Below are positions 49,542-57,985 of a stretch of 64,000 nt of DNA, in pieces. The notes below the pieces were generated by a model. The model did not search any database. It saw only the letters and a list, made by a program, of their open reading frames with translations, and had not been told where the DNA came from. Source of the DNA: JAICXG01 sp036494545 (GTDB lineage Bacteria; Verrucomicrobiota; Verrucomicrobiia; Chthoniobacterales; UBA10450); contig DASXOB010000002.1 in the NCBI GenBank assembly GCA_036494545.1, positions 380,149 through 444,148 of the forward strand. Reading direction: 5' to 3'. Positions within the stretch are counted from its first letter, which is position 1. Each line of letters starts with the position of its first letter. The position numbers and the translations under genes were made by a program.

Positions 49542-50417
49542 ATGCTGTCACGATTCCACGCTCTATTAACACTCGCTGTTCTGCTCTTGGTCACTGCGTT
49601 GTGGCCGGCAGCTGTTTCGGGCGACGCAACCTTTGTCCGTCTAGCCGCACCCCAAGGAGGGATCACTGCAGTTTATTATAATCCTGTAACGGGCGTGCCC
49701 AACCGCGTGTCCTTTGTCAACGCGCAAGGGCAGGAGATCTTCGCGCAGGATTATAGCGGGAGCAGCTACGTCCTCGGTCCAGGCGAATGGACTGCCTCCG
49801 GTCGCTTTTTCGTTTACCCGCTGCTTGACTGTGGCGACCACGCGACCTTCCTCAGTGACCGGTTTGACCTCGTCGATATAAAGACTCTTCGACGGTATGT
49901 TGGAGACCAATTGCCCCCCGGCAACCCGATCACGCCCGAGTTTAAGCTTTCCAAGGAAGACACTATTACTTTTTATGAGGTGGACCTATCCAACAACAAT
50001 CGCTTAGTACCGCATAGTCTTTCTTTATCGCAAGAAATACCATCCTTGGGAGGTGAATCGCTCGTTGGCATGCCAAGTGAGGAAGAGCTTAACCCGTATT
50101 ACGACGCTTATTGGACGGCACAAAAGACGGGTGTCTGCAACATCCACAAGGTTCCAATGAAAAAGAAACTCGTTCCTATCGTGTGGGGTCTCATGAACAT
50201 CGACATAGGTCCGCTGCTCAGTACCCAGATCCGTTTCTTCCCGCACGCGCGGGACTACGTAAACGGTGGGTGTGAAATAGACCCGGCGCGCAAGAACACG
50301 AAAGTGCCAATCTATATTTGCCCCGAGTGCCAACGGGCGCAATTGGAGTGGATTAATGCACATCCTCAAGATCCATGGTCCAAATCGTGGATTGACGCGC
50401 ATAAAGCATCTAACTAG
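49542..50417 (+). CDS. Secreted protein with Cys/His-rich C-terminal domain
   Basis: 291 residues. The signal peptide is MLSRFHALLTLAVLLLVTAL, with cleavage near VSG. The N-terminal half is beta-rich (TAVYYNPVTGVPNRVSF). The C-terminal ~100 residues hold VCNIHKVPMKKKLVPIVWG, NGGCEIDP and IYICPECQRAQ. These four cysteines plus histidines resemble a zinc-ribbon-like domain found in uncharacterised bacterial proteins. Exact role unknown. A leader GCTCATCTTATTCTTGT precedes the start. Confidence 0.6.
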   Translation: MLSRFHALLTLAVLLLVTALWPAAVSGDATFVRLAAPQGGITAVYYNPVTGVPNRVSFVNAQGQEIFAQDYSGSSYVLGPGEWTASGRFFVYPLLDCGDHATFLSDRFDLVDIKTLRRYVGDQLPPGNPITPEFKLSKEDTITFYEVDLSNNNRLVPHSLSLSQEIPSLGGESLVGMPSEEELNPYYDAYWTAQKTGVCNIHKVPMKKKLVPIVWGLMNIDIGPLLSTQIRFFPHARDYVNGGCEIDPARKNTKVPIYICPECQRAQLEWINAHPQDPWSKSWIDAHKASN

Positions 50418-50661
50418 TCAACGGAGCCAACCCCGCCCGATAACCCCGAGGACACCAATACCCAAGGTATCCGAGGAGATTATATAAGCTTCGGCTACCT
50501 CGAACCGCTCTTCGGAGGGCGGATCTGGATCACCTCTGCACAACCACGTTCGCTTCACCGCACTGGATGCAAGCTTCCCGGATATAGTCACCATCGCTGC
50601 CATCCTGACATGCAACACCGACAGCGATTTACTACTGCCCGGTTTTGGTCTTAGTTGAGTG

Positions 50662-51312
50662 ATGCGACACTCTTTCGTTCCTGGAAGTTGTCTGATCATC
50701 GGCCTGGTCTTGTCGCTTTCTCCTTTTGCTCCGGCGCAAAACAAAGAGCTGACCGCGGACCAAAGTATCCCGATACCCAAAGTGGAGTTCGACGCTCAGG
50801 GCGAGCTCAAGGTGGCGGCTTCGCCCAATTCTTCGCCTGACGACTTCGATTTCTTGGTCGGGAAATGGAAAATGCACAACCGGCACCTGGATAAGCGGCT
50901 GGCCAATTGCCACGACTGGACGGAGTTCGATTCTTCGGATGTGAACACGAAGATTCTCAGCGGCGCGGGCGACATGGATACCTACTCGACCTCCCAGTTT
51001 CCCGGGATGAGAGGCAAACTTTTCGAAGGTCTCACCCTGCGATTATTCGACCCGAAGACTCGACTTTGGAGTCTCTACTGGATCGCGAGTAACACGGGAA
51101 AGATCGATCCGCCCGTCGTCGGTTCGTTCGACCAAAACGGCGTCGGCCATTTTTTTGGCAAAGACACCCTCAACGGCAAACCCGTCCTGGTCGTCTTCCG
51201 CTGGGATGCGCGGGACAAAGACCGCCCCGTCTGGGGCCAGGCCTTTTCACCCGATAACGGCAAGACGTGGGAATGGAACTTCTTTAACGTCTCGGAACGG
51301 CCGAAGGAATAA
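50662..51312 (+). CDS. Secreted DUF1579-like protein
   Basis: 216 residues from ATG 50662, directly after a GTG in the same frame. The signal peptide includes VPGSCLIIGLVLSLSPFAPA. The mature part contains DFDFLVGKWKMHNRHLD, then FEGLTLRLFDPKTRLWSLYW and SFDQNGVGHFFGKDTLNGK. This is the lipocalin-like pattern of DUF1579-type proteins ('F..L.G.W...'). The function of that family is unknown; small-molecule binding is plausible. Confidence 0.65.
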   Translation: MRHSFVPGSCLIIGLVLSLSPFAPAQNKELTADQSIPIPKVEFDAQGELKVAASPNSSPDDFDFLVGKWKMHNRHLDKRLANCHDWTEFDSSDVNTKILSGAGDMDTYSTSQFPGMRGKLFEGLTLRLFDPKTRLWSLYWIASNTGKIDPPVVGSFDQNGVGHFFGKDTLNGKPVLVVFRWDARDKDRPVWGQAFSPDNGKTWEWNFFNVSERPKE

Positions 51313-51458
51313 TCTTGGAGTCAATCTTCACGCGCTGGAAGCCGCTGATGCCCTATGCCCGCGACTCCAATATCTCAGAAAGACACCTATAGCACGCGTT
51401 ACGCGGCGCTCGCTCTGACAGATTTTGAACGACGGCCGAAGCCTACGGACGTAGGACA

Positions 51459-51487
51459 GGCAGGGGCGGCAGAACGCCGCCCCTGCC
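51459..51487. terminator. Strong stem-loop between convergent genes
   Basis: GGCAGGGGCGGC and GCCGCCCCTGCC pair perfectly (12 bp) around AGAAC. It lies between the end of the DUF1579-like gene (plus) and the end of the glycosidase-like gene (minus). No T run follows, so it may be a REP-type repeat rather than a classic intrinsic terminator. Confidence 0.5.
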
Positions 51488-51582
51488 ATCACATTGCTTT
51501 ACGCGAGTTGTGGGACCGTGTGTGTGTAAGTCTTAGCAGCGAGGATAAAGACTCCTTCGCGTGCTACCTCGATCCTGCAAAC

Positions 51583-54186
51583 TCACAGAGGATTACTGCG
51601 GATTTCGGAGTTATCCACGCGGATTTTGTCGAAAACCATATTGATGGTTGTCGAAGCGGTTGTTCCCAGGAATAAACGCCCGGCCTCATTGGTCCCAGTA
51701 TAACTGGTCGATGCGGCATAATAAGTGGAACCACTGGTTGGTTTTGTCTCACTTGTCGAAAAGGCAACCTCAACTATGCCGTTTGAACCTGTGCCTTTAC
51801 GATAGTGCAGCCAAACGTTGTTGGTCGTATTGAGGGTCAAACTTGCACTTGTTTGAGCACCTCCAAAGCTGAGCTTACCAAAGGGAGTAACCTGAAGCAG
51901 TTCAGTGATAGTCCCTCCGTTCGCGCTAAGTCCGGCGATCGTTGCTGCTGTAGCTGGCGCTGATCCGGTTACGGCTAGCTTGAAGAATACCCATACCTCG
52001 GCCTGGTCGCCAAAATCGACCTTGGTAGAATTTCCCCCAACTCCTGATCCAGAAATGAAGAGCGACTGGGTGCCTTCGAGTGGGGGAGGATTGGAAGTCC
52101 TATCCCAATTCACCCCAGTTCCTGTATTTGTCCAACCAGTGGGAGTCCCCGTGCCATTGCAGTTTTCTGAGACAGGATCGGGGAGCATCGCATAACCGTA
52201 CGCTGGAACATTAGCAGAGGCATAATTTACAAATCCGTCTGTATCGGTGTAAACGATGTCTTCACCACTGAAGTTCACAATGACGCGTTTTCCACTATCC
52301 CAGTCGGTGTATTGCACTTCCTCGGCGGGATCGTCGTTGACCCAGTGATGATCTATCATCTCAGCTGAGCCATTGGCCCGTCGTACCGGTAGAAGTTTGA
52401 AGTAGCTGGCAATGTACTCGGCCGAATGTGCGGCCCAGAGGTCGGCGTTGACATGCCACATCGGCATGCCGCCGTAGAGGATATTGAAGAGATCCTTTTT
52501 CCAGCTTAGACTTGAAACCACGAAGGTCGAATTGCGCCAGTTCCACGTCTCGGCGACATAGTCGTGCCACTGCAGTGCCAGGAGCGGGATGCGGTGCTGT
52601 TCATCGAGGCACGCCGCTTCCTGAGTGCTCCAGGAGTCGGGGTCTTCGCTGGAGCACGGTGAAGTAAGTGGGTAACAATCATCTACAAACTCCCCGGCGC
52701 CGTCGGCGTGCTGGGTGATCGGGCTTCGATTAATGTCCCCGTAAGTACTCTCTTCCATGCCGCCTTCCCAGTAGTCGAGGTGGGGGATAGTCCACCATGC
52801 GGACACTCCTTCGCCAGAGCCCGAGACGAAGCCATTCGCGTGCGCTGTGTCCGTGTACGAATGAGTCTCGTCCAAAACATCCAGGCGTCCCGCTTGTTCT
52901 TCTTGGATCGACTGTAACCCTGGAGGGTCAAGAATAACAGGTGCGGTCTGTTGAGGCAGCGTGTCATGGTAGATTACGTTGATATCTGCTCCCCATTTCG
53001 TGGTGAAGTACGGAAGACCGGGGTCCGTGAGCGTATTGCCGTTCGTCCACTGGTCCACAATATCTGGGGTATAAAGACTGTCCCAGTTGTGCGATACAGG
53101 GTAGGCCAAGTCAGCTTCGGTCTTTTCACCTGTCAGCAACTTCACGACCCAGTTATTGATTGAAGAGCAGATATGATCTAGGTTGGGCGTCGGTTGGCGG
53201 TATAATCCGGAGAGCCAGCCATGGTCCGCAATAGACTGCGACTCAGACGTGGTAACCTCGTCTTCACGGTCTTTGACATTGAGCATCGCGATCACTCGAT
53301 CCAACCCCGCAGTTTCCATCTCGGTGAGCAGGTCATCAAAATCGTCTCCCGTGTCGTCCCAAAAGTACGCATAGGTGCCGTCCTGTAGGAATGAAAACCT
53401 CGCGTCACCATCGGCCTTATCCGCCAGCTTCTGCGGTGCAGCGATGTTGTTGATAAAATAGTCGCGGTAGGCCTTGGCCAGCCCTACGTAGCCACCCGTG
53501 TCGTAGAAGGAATATTGGATTTCGATCGGTATCTGGTAAGCGGAGATATCGGACGTGTCAGTGGGTGCGTTAGGCTGAATTCGGACAAAGCTACCCAGTC
53601 GTGCCATCATCGCCTCAGTAAGATTGGTAACGCCCCACCAGGGCTGGGAGCCTGTCCAACCGCCTAAAGCTCGGATGCTGGTGTCGCCTATCGGCATGAG
53701 CGTTCCTTCTCCGCCGTTATTTTGGACGTAGTACCAAGTGTCGGTCGTGTTGGTTCCCGTGTAGATGAAAGGGTACGGCGGGAGATATACGTAATTGTAT
53801 TGGTCCATCGGGTCAGGACCTGGCGGGGTGACGCTGAGATGGAACTCCTTTTTATTTAGATCACTTGAGTCGAGGGTAATCGCGATGGTGTAATCGCCTT
53901 CTGATCCTCCCGTAATAGTCGCGTCAATTTCGTAAGTGGTAGCGGAGATTCCGGTGGCAGTGTACGGATTCGTGGGGGCCGGCAACGCTTGCGACCATAA
54001 GTGGGTGGTAACAAGGTCTCTGGCCCTGATTTCCGCAGTGGTTGGATCCAGGGTTACTTTTAGCACGTTATTCTGGATACTGGTGGCATATGCTCCGGCG
54101 GAGCCCAACAACAGCAACAGGCACGCTAAGTGCCGCACGAAGAGGGTATTGCTACCCGAACTACTAGGGTTGAATAGGGTCTTCAT
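51583..54186 (-). CDS. Large secreted protein, probable glycoside hydrolase with lectin-like C-terminus
   Basis: 867 residues. A signal segment (VRHLACLLLLLGSAGAYA) is followed by a beta-sandwich region. A putative TIM-barrel region then shows ALPYP-type motifs typical of glycosidases (LAKAYRDYFINN; DDLLTEMETAGLDRVIAML; AWWTIPHLDYWEGG; LLALQWHDYVAETWNW). It resembles the GH101/DUF5696 kind of enzymes, but this is a weak recollection. The last ~190 residues look like a concanavalin-type lectin domain (VWVFFKLAV ... GRLFLGTTASTTINMVFDKIRVD). Carbohydrate binding and cleavage outside the cell is the likely role. A CRP-like inverted repeat lies about 50 bp upstream. Confidence 0.55.
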   Translation of the reverse strand: MKTLFNPSSSGSNTLFVRHLACLLLLLGSAGAYATSIQNNVLKVTLDPTTAEIRARDLVTTHLWSQALPAPTNPYTATGISATTYEIDATITGGSEGDYTIAITLDSSDLNKKEFHLSVTPPGPDPMDQYNYVYLPPYPFIYTGTNTTDTWYYVQNNGGEGTLMPIGDTSIRALGGWTGSQPWWGVTNLTEAMMARLGSFVRIQPNAPTDTSDISAYQIPIEIQYSFYDTGGYVGLAKAYRDYFINNIAAPQKLADKADGDARFSFLQDGTYAYFWDDTGDDFDDLLTEMETAGLDRVIAMLNVKDREDEVTTSESQSIADHGWLSGLYRQPTPNLDHICSSINNWVVKLLTGEKTEADLAYPVSHNWDSLYTPDIVDQWTNGNTLTDPGLPYFTTKWGADINVIYHDTLPQQTAPVILDPPGLQSIQEEQAGRLDVLDETHSYTDTAHANGFVSGSGEGVSAWWTIPHLDYWEGGMEESTYGDINRSPITQHADGAGEFVDDCYPLTSPCSSEDPDSWSTQEAACLDEQHRIPLLALQWHDYVAETWNWRNSTFVVSSLSWKKDLFNILYGGMPMWHVNADLWAAHSAEYIASYFKLLPVRRANGSAEMIDHHWVNDDPAEEVQYTDWDSGKRVIVNFSGEDIVYTDTDGFVNYASANVPAYGYAMLPDPVSENCNGTGTPTGWTNTGTGVNWDRTSNPPPLEGTQSLFISGSGVGGNSTKVDFGDQAEVWVFFKLAVTGSAPATAATIAGLSANGGTITELLQVTPFGKLSFGGAQTSASLTLNTTNNVWLHYRKGTGSNGIVEVAFSTSETKPTSGSTYYAASTSYTGTNEAGRLFLGTTASTTINMVFDKIRVDNSEIRSNPL

Positions 54187-54237
54187 GGGGCGATGTTTTT
54201 GATTCTCGAAAGAAGCGTCAAGAATATTTTGTAGCGA

Positions 54238-54263
54238 AATTTGTTACATCTTTGTCACAAATT
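54238..54263 (-). promoter_or_regulatory. CRP/FNR-like inverted repeat upstream of the glycosidase-like gene
   Basis: AATTTGTTACA and TGTCACAAATT form an inverted repeat with one mismatch around TCTT, centred about 65 bp before the ATG of the minus-strand gene. TGTxACA half-sites are typical of Crp-Fnr regulators, which would suit catabolite control of a carbohydrate-active protein. The spacing (4 bp between the outer arms) differs from the standard N6 core. Confidence 0.45.
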
Positions 54264-54539
54264 GCATTATGTCCTATCGGAGTGGAGTTTATCCAGAAAT
54301 CGTCCGAGGTTCGCTCTCGCTAATTTTTCTCCAAGGCGAGTCATCCGGTGTCGCTTTCCTGAGTGGGCAGCTAACTATCCCGCCGGTTCTGGGCCGGGCC
54401 TGTCGTTTCGAGGATTGTTGCTCTTCGATCCTGTCGTTCTCGTTCCAGTCTACTTCGGACCACACATTGCCCTTGCCAGTTTGCATGGCTATAGGCGCGC
54501 CTGATTTGTGCGCTCGCGTGGCGACGCGAAGTGCAACTT
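54264..54539. other. Stretch without a convincing gene
   Basis: Upstream of the Kelch fragment. Overlapping short frames on both strands show no protein family signs. It probably includes the lost 5' part of the Kelch gene. Confidence 0.4.
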
Positions 54540-54917
54540 CGCCCAAGGCTCGGTTACAGCTATGAAACCTATGACCTGGCGACGGCGGAACTTTACAATC
54601 CCACTACCAGAACATGGTCACCGACGGGCAGTTTGAAAAATGCCCGTTTTAGCCACACTGCCACCCTGCTCCTCGATGGGCGCGTGCTGCTCGCCGGCGG
54701 TTATAATGGCCTGGAAAGTATGACGAGCGTCGAAATCTACGATCCGAGGCGGGACCGGTGGACCACGACCGGCTCTCTTCATGTCGGTCGCGAAGAACAC
54801 ATGGCGACGTTGCTGCAAGACGGAAAAGTGCTGGTGACAGGCGGCTATGGCGACTTGGTCGGGGAGATCACAGCTCTGATCGAAAAACACCTTCGCTCCC
54901 AATCCCGCGCACTCTAG
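54540..54917 (+). pseudogene. Fragment of a Kelch-repeat / galactose-oxidase-like protein
   Basis: About 125 residues with two and a half Kelch motifs: AELYNPTTRTWSPTGSL, HTATLLLDGRVLLAGGYNG, VEIYDPRRDRWTTTGSL, LLQDGKVLVTGGYG. A working propeller needs about six such blades and a signal peptide, and neither is present. After GGYGD the sequence turns to unrelated residues and stops. It is probably a remnant of a longer secreted beta-propeller gene. Confidence 0.65.
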
Positions 54918-54990
54918 CATTTCTAAAGTAGTGTTGAATTCGTTAGCTATGCCTGGCATGTAATAGCATAACGAACACAGACGGCGCGGG

Positions 54991-55031
54991 CTCCTTGTCT
55001 CGTTAGGCTAGGAGCGAGCTTGCTGTCACCG
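54991..55031. repeat. Motif-containing hairpin repeat, copy 1
   Basis: About 40 bp resembling copy 2 (57124-57163): CCTTGTCTCGTTAGGC, then GAGCTT(G/A)CTGTC. CTCGTT and AGCGAG can pair across the TCGTTAGGC word. It lies between convergent genes. Confidence 0.6.
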
Positions 55032-55071
55032 CAGCCTCGGTCTCCAGATTGGCAAGAAGGTGGAAACAATC

Positions 55072-56526
55072 CTATTGTCCCGTCCCATTCTTAGCCGCCT
55101 TTAGAGCCGCCGGAATGAACGCCGTTAGCTTGCCTTGCGAGGTGGCCGGTCCCGACGTTGCAACGAAGAAATGATTGTCAGCAAATACCGGCTGTGCAAA
55201 GACAATGTTGTTTGGTTCCGGTATGGTTGTGAGAATGTTTCCACTCGCAGCATTGAGGAGATAAACGGCATTCAGGGTTAGGTTCGCGATGTTGTAGGTT
55301 CCCGCAGCCAGCACGCCTGCTCCATTCAGGGTGGGGGAGCCCATGACTGGTCCGCCAGTTAAGCCTGTTGCCCAAATGACAGTGCCATCGGCTGGGTTAA
55401 AGGCGCGCACGGCACCACTAAATTGCTGAGAGTTTATCGTCGTCAGATTGGATCCGACGAACAGCTTTCTGCTGGTGGAGTCCCAGATTGGCGCGGCGAG
55501 GCATGTGCCGATGCTGAAATCCGCCGTCGTCCCCACTTGAAACGACCAGACCGGGCCATTTTCCAAATGATTCGCGTCGAACGCATGAAAAATTCCGTCC
55601 TTACCGTTGGCGCCAACCATCTGTGTCTTCACGTTGTTCAACCTGGCTAGGAATAACGTGGGCGAGGAGCCCCAATCGAGATCGCCGGTCAGGGGATTGA
55701 TCCATTCCGTCTGGAACTTCAAGTTATTAGTGTTCAGTTTTATGATCGCATAGGAATGGGCGGCATTGCCATTACCCGTGGTTATCCAGATAGATCTGCC
55801 ATCGGTCGCGGCGGTCGACCATACGCCTCCGCCAATCGTCCCGACCGCACCGGTCCAGAACACCTTCTGCGGCCTCCCAGTATGTTGGTCGAAGGATTTA
55901 ATAGCACTCCGAACCAGCGGATTGTCGCACGCCGACGCGAATCCGAGATAAATCACGCTATTTAAGATCGTCGGCGATCCCCAGATAAAGCCCGTGTTTT
56001 GGGTCGTTCCTACGTCTGTCACGAACTGTCTGAACACGATATCACCGGTGGCGGTATCCAGCGCGTAGAGATAGCCATCGCCGCCGCCGACATAGGCGGT
56101 GAGTTTTCCCGAGACAGGGTCGGTCGCAACCGTGGCGGTCGAAGTGACGCCATGTCCGCGGCCACAGGTTATCGGCGTAGTAAATCCGAGGAACTGCTGC
56201 CATAGCATTGCCCCTGTCGTTTCGTCGAGGGCATAAAACATTCCCGTATTCGAGCCGATGTAAACAACGCCGTTAACGACAGTCGGGCTCGAGTACAAGC
56301 TGGCCGAAGGCTGGCCTTCCATGGTTGGTGGGGGATCGGTAAAGCTCCAGTCTTCTACCAGGGTGGAAGCATTAGCCGGCGTAATGGCTGTGGCCAGCGT
56401 GTTATGCGATGAATGTCCATTGTCGAAGAGATAGCCGGGCCAGTCTTGTGCAACTGATGTCGCTACCATGGCTGCAAATACAGTCGTCAGCGCGCCAATC
56501 ATGATGTGATGTAATAATGTTTTCAT
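55072..56526 (-). CDS. Secreted PQQ-type beta-propeller protein (PVA dehydrogenase-like)
   Basis: 484 residues with a signal peptide ending near SVAQ. Repeated blades follow the PQQ-enzyme pattern: YSSPTVVNGVVYIGSNTGMFYALDETTGAMLW, AYVGGGDGYLYALDTATGDIVF, WGSPTILNSVIYLGFA, MGSPTLNGAGVLAAG. No heme motif CxxCH is present. It resembles the beta-propeller part of quinoprotein alcohol or polyvinyl-alcohol dehydrogenases. Whether it binds PQQ cannot be judged from sequence, as the usual tryptophan/Asp site was not identified. Periplasmic or secreted. Confidence 0.75.
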   Translation of the reverse strand: MKTLLHHIMIGALTTVFAAMVATSVAQDWPGYLFDNGHSSHNTLATAITPANASTLVEDWSFTDPPPTMEGQPSASLYSSPTVVNGVVYIGSNTGMFYALDETTGAMLWQQFLGFTTPITCGRGHGVTSTATVATDPVSGKLTAYVGGGDGYLYALDTATGDIVFRQFVTDVGTTQNTGFIWGSPTILNSVIYLGFASACDNPLVRSAIKSFDQHTGRPQKVFWTGAVGTIGGGVWSTAATDGRSIWITTGNGNAAHSYAIIKLNTNNLKFQTEWINPLTGDLDWGSSPTLFLARLNNVKTQMVGANGKDGIFHAFDANHLENGPVWSFQVGTTADFSIGTCLAAPIWDSTSRKLFVGSNLTTINSQQFSGAVRAFNPADGTVIWATGLTGGPVMGSPTLNGAGVLAAGTYNIANLTLNAVYLLNAASGNILTTIPEPNNIVFAQPVFADNHFFVATSGPATSQGKLTAFIPAALKAAKNGTGQ

Positions 56527-56814
56527 AATGTCGGTTTGTTTTCTCTGGTGAAGCGATGCTCATGTGCTGGAAAAGGCATCCGAAATTGACAAGCTGTTCA
56601 ACTGGAGCTGCAGTCAACCCTGGTCGGGATGACGGTTCTTTTTCGTGGCTGGCGATTGCAGCGGATAACATCGAGAATGTCAAGATTGATCACCGGCCAG
56701 GGGGACGCAAATCATGAGAGCAGTAAAAATTCTACCGGGTTCTCCATGCAAGCGCACGCCAGGGAAAGTCCATCGCCGGGACAAACAGACGATCTTGCGG
56801 GATCGAGAACGTGA

Positions 56815-57096
56815 ATGAAAAAAGCTCCTGAGATTTGTCCGGTCTGTGGTGAAGCGGTTCCGGCTACTGCTTTCGCCTGTCCCGAGTGTGGCGCGGATCA
56901 TCAATCCGGCTGGCGCGAGGATGCTGACAGTTACGATGGTTTGGATTTGCCGGAGGCGGACTTCAACTATGGGGAGTTCGTCGCGCAAGAGTTCGGTGGG
57001 GCATCAAAGCCCCGTGGCCTCGGGCTCGTCTGGTTGATCGCCGGCATTCTTCTCCTGATTGTGTTTGCGCTCTTTTACTTTTTCGCGCCGCGCTAA
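56815..57096 (+). CDS. Small zinc-ribbon membrane protein
   Basis: 93 residues. Two CxxC pairs (Cys8/Cys11 in CPVCGE and Cys22/Cys25 in CPECGA) make a zinc ribbon. A spacer follows (residues 30-66), then one C-terminal transmembrane helix (LVWLIAGILLLIVFALFYF). It is likely an inner-membrane protein with its zinc ribbon in the cytoplasm. Function unknown. It is convergent with sdhB, with a motif hairpin in between. Confidence 0.75.
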   Translation: MKKAPEICPVCGEAVPATAFACPECGADHQSGWREDADSYDGLDLPEADFNYGEFVAQEFGGASKPRGLGLVWLIAGILLLIVFALFYFFAPR

Positions 57097-57123
57097 GCTC
57101 GCGTCATCACAAGGAGCCTGAGG

Positions 57124-57163
57124 TTCCTTGTCTCGTTAGGCCAGAACGAGCTTACTGTCGCCG
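57124..57163. repeat. Motif-containing hairpin repeat, copy 2
   Basis: CTCGTT (57132-57137) and AACGAG (57145-57150) form a perfect 6-bp stem around the loop AGGCCAG. The left arm and loop contain TCGTTAGGC. It shares about 30 of 40 positions with 54991-55031 and lies between convergent genes. Confidence 0.65.
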
Positions 57164-57205
57164 ATGGCTTCCCGAAGAAATGCTTTTTTTCGTAACAACA
57201 CGAAG

Positions 57206-57961
57206 CTACGCGCCCATCCGCTCGCGCAGGCTGGCGCGAAAGTATTCACGGTTCATCCTGGCGATGAAGCTGGCGCTGATCTCGGCGGGACAGACCGCTT
57301 CGCATTCGTAGGTGTTGGTGCAGTTACCGAAGCCTTCGGCATCCATCTGTCGCACCATATTCAGAACGCGCCGCTGTCTCTCCGCCTGACCCTGGGGAAG
57401 AAGCGCAAGGTGAGAAATCTTTGCCGAAGCGAAGAGCATGGCGGAGGCATTTGGGCAGGCGGCCGCGCAAGCCCCGCAACCAATGCAAGCTGCCGCTTCC
57501 ATCGCCAGATCGGCGCTTTGTTTTGGCACCGGGATGGAATTGGCCTCCGGCGCCGAACCAGTGCGCGCGCTGACAAAGCCGCCCGCCTGCACAATGCGAT
57601 CGAGCGCGGAGCGGTTGATGACAAGATCCTTGACGATCGGGAATGGCCGCACGCGGAAGGGCTCGATCGTAATCGTCTCACCGTCCCTGAACTGGCGCAT
57701 GTAAACCTGGCAGGCCGCCGCCGGATGCGCCGGGCCGTGCGCTTCGCCATTGATCGTTAGGCAACACGTACCGCAAATTCCTTCACGACAATCGGAATCG
57801 AAAGCGACGGGCTCTTTCCCTTCGTTAGTTAACTTTTCGTTCAGAATGTCGAGCATCTCCAGAAAGGAAGTCGCGGGCGAGATATCGCGCACTTCGTAGG
57901 GTCTTAACTCGCCTTTGCCCTCGCGCGATGCCTGACGCCAGACTTTCAGCCGAAAGTTCAT
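57206..57961 (-). CDS. sdhB: Succinate dehydrogenase iron-sulfur subunit
   Basis: 251 residues. The [2Fe-2S] domain is CREGICGTCCLTING with a later Cys in PAAACQVYM. The [4Fe-4S]/[3Fe-4S] ligands are in CIGCGACAAACPNA and ECEAVCPAEIS. It relays electrons from the flavoprotein to the quinone-reducing membrane subunit. The sequence has the Bacillus/Bacteroidetes type of spacing (class with one large cytochrome b). It is the last gene of the sdhC-sdhA-(element)-sdhB operon; a small inverted-repeat element separates it from sdhA. Confidence 0.95.
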   Translation of the reverse strand: MNFRLKVWRQASREGKGELRPYEVRDISPATSFLEMLDILNEKLTNEGKEPVAFDSDCREGICGTCCLTINGEAHGPAHPAAACQVYMRQFRDGETITIEPFRVRPFPIVKDLVINRSALDRIVQAGGFVSARTGSAPEANSIPVPKQSADLAMEAAACIGCGACAAACPNASAMLFASAKISHLALLPQGQAERQRRVLNMVRQMDAEGFGNCTNTYECEAVCPAEISASFIARMNREYFRASLRERMGA

Positions 57962-57985
57962 CGGTTAATTGAGAGGAGTTGGGGA

